A DNA stretch of 27,338 nucleotides from Prevotella sp. CAG:1031 (lineage in GTDB: Bacteria > Bacteroidota > Bacteroidia > Bacteroidales > Muribaculaceae): assembly GCA_000431215.1 (NCBI GenBank), contig HF985605.1, positions 69,127-96,464 on the forward strand. The letters run 5' to 3'. Under the pieces are notes generated by a model, which did no database searches, was not told the origin of the DNA, and was given only the letters and a program-made list of their open reading frames with translations. Within the stretch, counting starts at the first letter, position 1; each line of letters starts with the position of its first letter. Positions 23,888 to 27,338 of this stretch are shown here, one piece after another. The position numbers and the translations under genes are program-made.

Positions 23888-24322
23888 TCAGCCTACGGGA
23901 ATCTTGTCGATACGGCGCTGATGGCGTCCGCCTTCGAAAGAGGTGTCGAGGAAGGTGTCGACAATAGCGAGAGCGGTCACGGCGTCGATAAAGCGGGCGG
24001 GCATGACAAGAACATTGGCGTCGTTATGCTGACGCGCCAGAGCGGCTATTTCCTTGTTCCAGCAGAGAGCGGCGCGGATGCCCTGATGTTTGTTGAGAGT
24101 CATGGCGATTCCGTTGCCGGTGCCGCACATGGCGATTCCCATCGAGCATTCGCCGCTCTCTACGGCGAGAGCCGCGGGATGGGCGAAGTCGGGGTAGTCA
24201 CACGATTCGGCCGAGTCGGTGCCGAAATCCTTGTAGGCGACTCCGCGGGCTTCGAGATAGCCTTCTACGATGGCTTTCAGCTCGAAACCGGCGTGGTCTG
24301 ATGCTAATGCGATAGGTTTCAT
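23888..24322 (-). CDS. rpiB: Ribose-5-phosphate isomerase B
   Basis: The 144-aa product has the RpiB/LacAB motifs: SDHAGFELK (residues 8-16), the GTDSAESCDYPDFA loop, the active-site Cys in AMCGTGNGIAM (about 64-74), and NDANVLVMPARF (about 100). It interconverts ribose 5-phosphate and ribulose 5-phosphate in the pentose phosphate pathway; some relatives act on allose phosphate. Its ATG overlaps the stop of the upstream SDR gene as ATGA. Confidence 0.96.
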   Translation of the reverse strand: MKPIALASDHAGFELKAIVEGYLEARGVAYKDFGTDSAESCDYPDFAHPAALAVESGECSMGIAMCGTGNGIAMTLNKHQGIRAALCWNKEIAALARQHNDANVLVMPARFIDAVTALAIVDTFLDTSFEGGRHQRRIDKIPVG

Positions 24323-25110
24323 TGCCGGGATAATGATATTTCGGTTGGTTTATTTTCGGAATGAGATTCTTCGGTAAGCGACACAGGCATTCTGACCCAC
24401 CACGACCTTGGAATCATGCGCCAGGCCGAACAGAGCAGACGCCAGCGCCAGTCGACGGTGGCCACGCGCTGACCGCGCACGATGGCGAGCTCGATGAGCG
24501 GAGCGGCATAGTCGACGGTCATCATCATCGGATAGTCTTTGTCGGGGTCGAGAAGCGGTGTGCGTATGAATCCGGGACGTATGTCGGTGAAGCGGACATT
24601 GACGCTGTTGCGCCGGGCAAGCTGCTCGAGGGCCTCGAGATAGGTGCGCTGAAAGCGCTTCGAGGCGCTGTAGGCGGCGGCGACACCGATTCCCTTCGTC
24701 GAGGCCACCGAGGTTATGGCGGCTATGCGGCCGGGAGCATTGTTGCGTGTGTCGCGGAAATACTTGTAGGCGGCGTTGACGATGCGCGTCCAGCCGACCA
24801 CGTTGGTCTCGAGAACGTTGATCTCCTTATTAAGCTCGAGGTCGGGATTCTGAAAGCCGATTCCCGAAGCTATCAGCACTATGTCGACGCCCCCGTTCAT
24901 CTCTATGAGGTCGTAGAACCGCTCTGTGGCGCTGTCGAGGGTTATGTCGATGGTTTTGTAGACGATGTTTTCGGGATATTCGTCGCGCAGACGGCGCAGC
25001 GGTTCCTCGCGGCGCGCTGCGGCGGCGACTTTCCAGCCCATACGGGCGAAATCAGCGGCTATTCTACGGCCCAGACCGCTTGAGGCTCCGATGATGGCGA
25101 TGCGTTTCAT
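24319..25110 (-). CDS. SDR family oxidoreductase, NADP(H)-type, with aromatic tail
   Basis: The product is 263 aa from the ATG at 25110 (MKRIAIIGASSGLGRRIA). The frame is open further upstream but that part lies in the intergenic/DUF6048 stop region and lacks family sequence. It has GASSGLG, the basic AAARREEP after strand two (suggesting NADPH), a Ser in AITSVAST and the catalytic YSASK. The C-terminus has a tryptophan-rich, basic segment (WRWRLLCSAWRMIPRSWWVR, about 217-236) that could bind the membrane surface, followed by a polar tail. It lies 13 bp after the DUF6048-like gene and overlaps rpiB. Confidence 0.9.
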   Translation of the reverse strand: MKRIAIIGASSGLGRRIAADFARMGWKVAAAARREEPLRRLRDEYPENIVYKTIDITLDSATERFYDLIEMNGGVDIVLIASGIGFQNPDLELNKEINVLETNVVGWTRIVNAAYKYFRDTRNNAPGRIAAITSVASTKGIGVAAAYSASKRFQRTYLEALEQLARRNSVNVRFTDIRPGFIRTPLLDPDKDYPMMMTVDYAAPLIELAIVRGQRVATVDWRWRLLCSAWRMIPRSWWVRMPVSLTEESHSENKPTEISLSRQ

Positions 25111-25123
25111 TGCTGTCGGTTGA

Positions 25124-25999
25124 TTAAGGATTTGAGGTTTCGGCGCCCTCGGGACTGTCGGTTCTGACAGGCTCGTTGAGCGAGAAGGTGTAGTAGATGT
25201 TAAACGCACCGGTGACAGCTCCGGTTCGCTTTCCGAAGCCGGGAATTATCATCGGCTTGCCAAGGACGTTGTCGCTCAGATGGAGCATCTGATGGAACTT
25301 GAAAGTCCAGCCCAGCGAGAGCGGTCCGACGATTTTAACCTTGACGCCCAGACACACTTCGAGCCATCCGGCTGTGGCGCTCTGCCGCTCCGACGAGAAG
25401 CCGGCGGAAGGCCCCCAGTAGCTGTTGTCGACCCTGACATTGTCGACGCTCCACCGGAAAGCCGAGAAACCATAGCGCAGACCGACGAGCAGCTGATAGT
25501 CGGGCGAGTTGTTGTAGAATATGTTATAGTCGGCGCCGATGCGGAAATATGGGGCCACGGGGCTGCGGAAGGTGAAATTCATTCCTTTCGGGCTGTCTTT
25601 GGCCATGCCCATGCCGAACTCAAGAGTCGGGAAATAGCGGTTGTGGAGCGAGAGAGCCGCCGAGATTCCGGCAAGTCCGAATTTTTGGCCCGTGATGCGC
25701 ATCAGCGGATCCCAGATGTCGACGCCGACACGCAGGGCGTGGAGAAGCGGATACTGCATCTTCGGAATCTTCAGCAGTGTGGAGTCGACCCACTCCTTAC
25801 CCGTTATGGTGTCGACCATTATAGTGCGCCCCTGCTCGTCGTGGACGTGGACAACCGACGGCGGAGGGCCCTGCGGCCTGTCGGTGCGGGCCACGGCCGG
25901 CCGCGAGGCGGCAGGCTGCGTCGGGGTCACGGTTCGCTGCGCCGACGCCGTCAGCGCCGCCAGCAGGAGTGTGGCCAAAATCGTCAGCAGTTTTCTCAT
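25124..25999 (-). CDS. DUF6048-like outer-membrane-type protein
   Basis: The 291-aa product has a signal peptide (MRKLLTILATLLLAALTASAQ), a Pro/Arg-rich linker (about 22-50), and then alternating aromatic strands (for example PYFRIGADYNIFYNN, LLVGLRYGFSAF, LGWTFKFHQ, GAFNIYYTFSL) consistent with a small outer-membrane beta barrel. From memory of Bacteroidales genomes it matches the DUF6048 family, which is usually encoded next to a DUF6452 protein, as here. Its ATG overlaps the stop of the DUF6452-like gene. Function is unknown. Confidence 0.72.
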   Translation of the reverse strand: MRKLLTILATLLLAALTASAQRTVTPTQPAASRPAVARTDRPQGPPPSVVHVHDEQGRTIMVDTITGKEWVDSTLLKIPKMQYPLLHALRVGVDIWDPLMRITGQKFGLAGISAALSLHNRYFPTLEFGMGMAKDSPKGMNFTFRSPVAPYFRIGADYNIFYNNSPDYQLLVGLRYGFSAFRWSVDNVRVDNSYWGPSAGFSSERQSATAGWLEVCLGVKVKIVGPLSLGWTFKFHQMLHLSDNVLGKPMIIPGFGKRTGAVTGAFNIYYTFSLNEPVRTDSPEGAETSNP

Positions 26000-26511
26000 T
26001 GTTCAGGTTCGGGCTCGGGTTCGGCCGTGCGGAAGAATATTTTCAGCGACTCGATGTCGACGTTGGTTATATGGCGGTCGAGCAGAGCCACAGAGTCGAT
26101 AAGATGGTCGGTAACGTCGAGGCGCGTGATGTCGTAGACATACATGGCGCCGCATTCCTCGCCGGCGAAATAAGGCACGGCGTCGTAGACGAATGTCAGC
26201 GTGTCGTTCAGCAGAGGATTGTCGAGGCCGGGCCCGCGGTAGGTGAACACAAACGACGTCGAGGCAGCCGAAGCGTTCAGGGGCAGATAGATCTGCGATG
26301 CCGGCGTGCCCGGCGCAAGCAGCAGCGAGTCGCCGGGCACTCCGACGCCGTAGACTCCTACCGAATCGAGCGAGACCTGAGCTTCGGCTGCCGACGAGTA
26401 GAAGCCGGCCAGAGGTATGGAGTTCTGGTTCTCGGTGCAGCCCGACGTGTTGCAGGCGGCCAGCCCGAGGGCGACCGCTGCCGCGGTCAGTATTTCGGCC
26501 GCAATCCTCAT
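25996..26511 (-). CDS. DUF6452-like exported protein
   Basis: The 171-aa product starts at the ATG at 26511, overlapping the nitroreductase stop as ATGA. The open frame upstream of this is antisense-like. An N-terminal hydrophobic segment precedes LGLAACNTSGCTENQNS; the first Cys (C20) in LAAC is a good lipobox, and a second Cys follows. The mature part reads as beta strands (PLNASAASTSFVFTYRG, DTLTFVYDAVPYF, ECGAMYVYDI) and ends in an E-P-rich tail. It resembles DUF6452, the usual neighbour of DUF6048. A lipoprotein working with the barrel protein is a reasonable inference. Confidence 0.7.
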   Translation of the reverse strand: MRIAAEILTAAAVALGLAACNTSGCTENQNSIPLAGFYSSAAEAQVSLDSVGVYGVGVPGDSLLLAPGTPASQIYLPLNASAASTSFVFTYRGPGLDNPLLNDTLTFVYDAVPYFAGEECGAMYVYDITRLDVTDHLIDSVALLDRHITNVDIESLKIFFRTAEPEPEPEQ

Positions 26512-27029
26512 CGGCGCAGAATGTCGCTGAGAGGTTTGCGCTTTTTGGCAGGCTCTTCTTCGGCGGGGAAACCTATCGGAACGAGGGCTACAACCTCTTC
26601 GCTCTCGCCGAGCCCGAGAATACGGGCGGCTTCGGCTGCGTTGAAGTTGCAGACCCAGCAGGTCTGAAGCCCCAGAGTAGTGGCGGCAAGGCAGAGATGC
26701 TCTATGGCGATCGCCAGGTCGATGTCGGTATGGTCTTTGCCGTCGGTCGACGTGCGGTGCCAGGCTTCGTCGTGGTGGCCCACAGCAACTATCAGTGTCG
26801 GAGTCTCGGCCACGAACGAGCGGCTGCACAGTGCTCCGAGACGCTCTCTGACTCCGTCGGGAGCGACGATGAAAGTCCATGGCTGACGGTTGCAGGCGCT
26901 CGGAGCGAGACGGGCCGCCTCGACAACCTTCTCTATGAGGTCGTCGCCGACAGGCTCAGCCGAATATTTACGGCAGGAGAAACGGCGGCTGAGAAGCTCA
27001 ATGAAATTTTCGTAGGCTTTTGTTTCCAT
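26508..27029 (-). CDS. Nitroreductase family protein
   Basis: The 173-aa FMN-dependent nitroreductase-fold protein has the N-terminal SRRFSCRKYSAEPV (Arg contacts to FMN phosphate), APSACNRQPWTF (about 42-53), DIDLAIAIEHLCLAATTLGLQTCWV (central helix), and VALVPIGFPAE near the end. Such enzymes reduce nitro groups, quinones or enones with NAD(P)H. It is the first gene of a six-gene operon. Its start codon is only about three to four bases downstream of the predicted transcription start. Confidence 0.92.
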   Translation of the reverse strand: METKAYENFIELLSRRFSCRKYSAEPVGDDLIEKVVEAARLAPSACNRQPWTFIVAPDGVRERLGALCSRSFVAETPTLIVAVGHHDEAWHRTSTDGKDHTDIDLAIAIEHLCLAATTLGLQTCWVCNFNAAEAARILGLGESEEVVALVPIGFPAEEEPAKKRKPLSDILRR

Positions 27030-27036
27030 AACGCCG

Positions 27037-27066
27037 CAAAATTAACTAAAAACCCCGAGATAACAA
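27037..27066 (-). promoter_or_regulatory. Promoter of the nitroreductase-to-SDR operon
   Basis: On the minus strand TTG, 19 bp, then TAATTTTG (complement of 27037-27044) forms a complete Bacteroidota promoter. The ATG at 27029 is only eight bases beyond the end of the -7 box, so the leader is nearly absent. Confidence 0.72.
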
Positions 27067-27140
27067 TAAATTCGGGCAGCAGCGTCGGCGTTGATATTTT
27101 TGGGCATTTATAAATCTTATAAAAGCGTGTTCTTCAGGGC

Positions 27141-27179
27141 ATAAAAAATGAAAGTGCGCTTCTTCACAGAGTCGCACCT
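27141..27179 (-). terminator. Weak terminator-like hairpin
   Basis: On the minus strand AGGTGCG pairs with CGCACTT (seven pairs, one G.T) around a 14-nt loop, followed by TCATTTTTTAT. Confidence 0.35.
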
Positions 27180-27268
27180 CCCTCATAACCAAAATTCAAG
27201 TATATTTGTCTTTATGTAACTAACCTTAATGACGATACTGTTTCTTTGAGTGTGTCTAAGAAAGGGTA

Positions 27269-27301
27269 CTAAAAAAGGACCAGCCAAATTTTGACCGGTC
27301 C
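27269..27301 (-). terminator. Minus-strand terminator
   Basis: On the minus strand GGACCGGTC pairs with GGCTGGTCC over nine pairs (two G.T), with a 7-nt loop, followed by six Ts. It probably ends a transcript coming from beyond the right edge, or a very short RNA from the TAAGTTTG box at 27327-27334. Confidence 0.6.
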
Positions 27302-27338
27302 GAACAAGTTTGTAATTTTAGGTGACCAAACTTAAAAT

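Larger units (their letters stand above)
27030..27338. other. AT-rich non-coding end of the window
   Basis: No gene is seen. Besides the nitroreductase promoter there are two minus-strand terminator-like hairpins, a plus-strand box TATATTTG (27201-27208) with no evident gene, and a minus-strand box TAAGTTTG (complement of 27327-27334). Confidence 0.6.

Noticed and set aside
25111..25209. 33-residue N-terminal extension of the second SDR
   Set aside because: It lacks SDR sequence and overlaps the 3' end of the DUF6048-like gene. MKRIAIIGASSGLG is the classic SDR start.

Overview
The window looks like a chromosomal segment of a GC-rich member of the Bacteroidales, most probably the Muribaculaceae (S24-7 group). 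The evidence is Bacteroidota-type promoters (TAnnTTTG -7 boxes) with no clear Shine-Dalgarno sequences, DUF6452/DUF6048-like proteins, TPR-TM-LuxR-type regulators, and secreted proteins ending in a 'Y-(N/D)-L-(Q/R)-G-x-R' tail. Codon use is strongly GCC/GAC-rich. This is why long antisense shadow ORFs occur throughout. The family assignment is inference. I see no phage, integrase, insertion sequence or CRISPR array.

Left part (1-7900, all + strand): the 3' end of a dihydrolipoamide dehydrogenase-like gene; a secreted 818-aa protein built from about seven ~103-residue beta-rich repeats and closed by a strong terminator; a yqeY-serS-acyltransferase run; a 450-bp gap filled with REP-like palindromes; and a Cof-type HAD phosphatase whose promoter lies directly on its start codon.

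Middle (7900-14800): a translationally coupled three-gene operon (secreted C69 dipeptidase, sensor histidine kinase, TPR-transmembrane-LuxR-type HTH protein). Next comes an RNA-rich intergenic region holding a candidate ~150-nt transcription unit with a 29-codon microORF, repeated motifs and a tRNA-Gln(TTG) gene. It is followed by a secreted YD-repeat-like protein gene interrupted by one in-frame amber codon, then another REP-like doublet between convergent genes.

Right part (14800-27340, all - strand): a housekeeping cluster read right to left: ychF, a small lipoprotein, an S41 processing protease and mfd. A TPR membrane protein gene and an Lrp/AsnC regulator each have their own promoter. 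The last operon has six genes (nitroreductase, DUF6452-like, DUF6048-like, SDR, rpiB, SDR), with ATGA overlaps at three of its five junctions and gaps of 11-13 bp at the other two, driven by one promoter at about 27040. The final ~300 bp hold minus-strand terminator-like hairpins that probably belong to a gene beyond the window.

Most genes are ordinary core functions. The accessory material worth a second look is the REP-like family with interchangeable hairpin cores, the microORF/sRNA unit, the amber-interrupted secreted protein, the repeat-built secreted protein and the dipeptidase-kinase-TPR/HTH operon.
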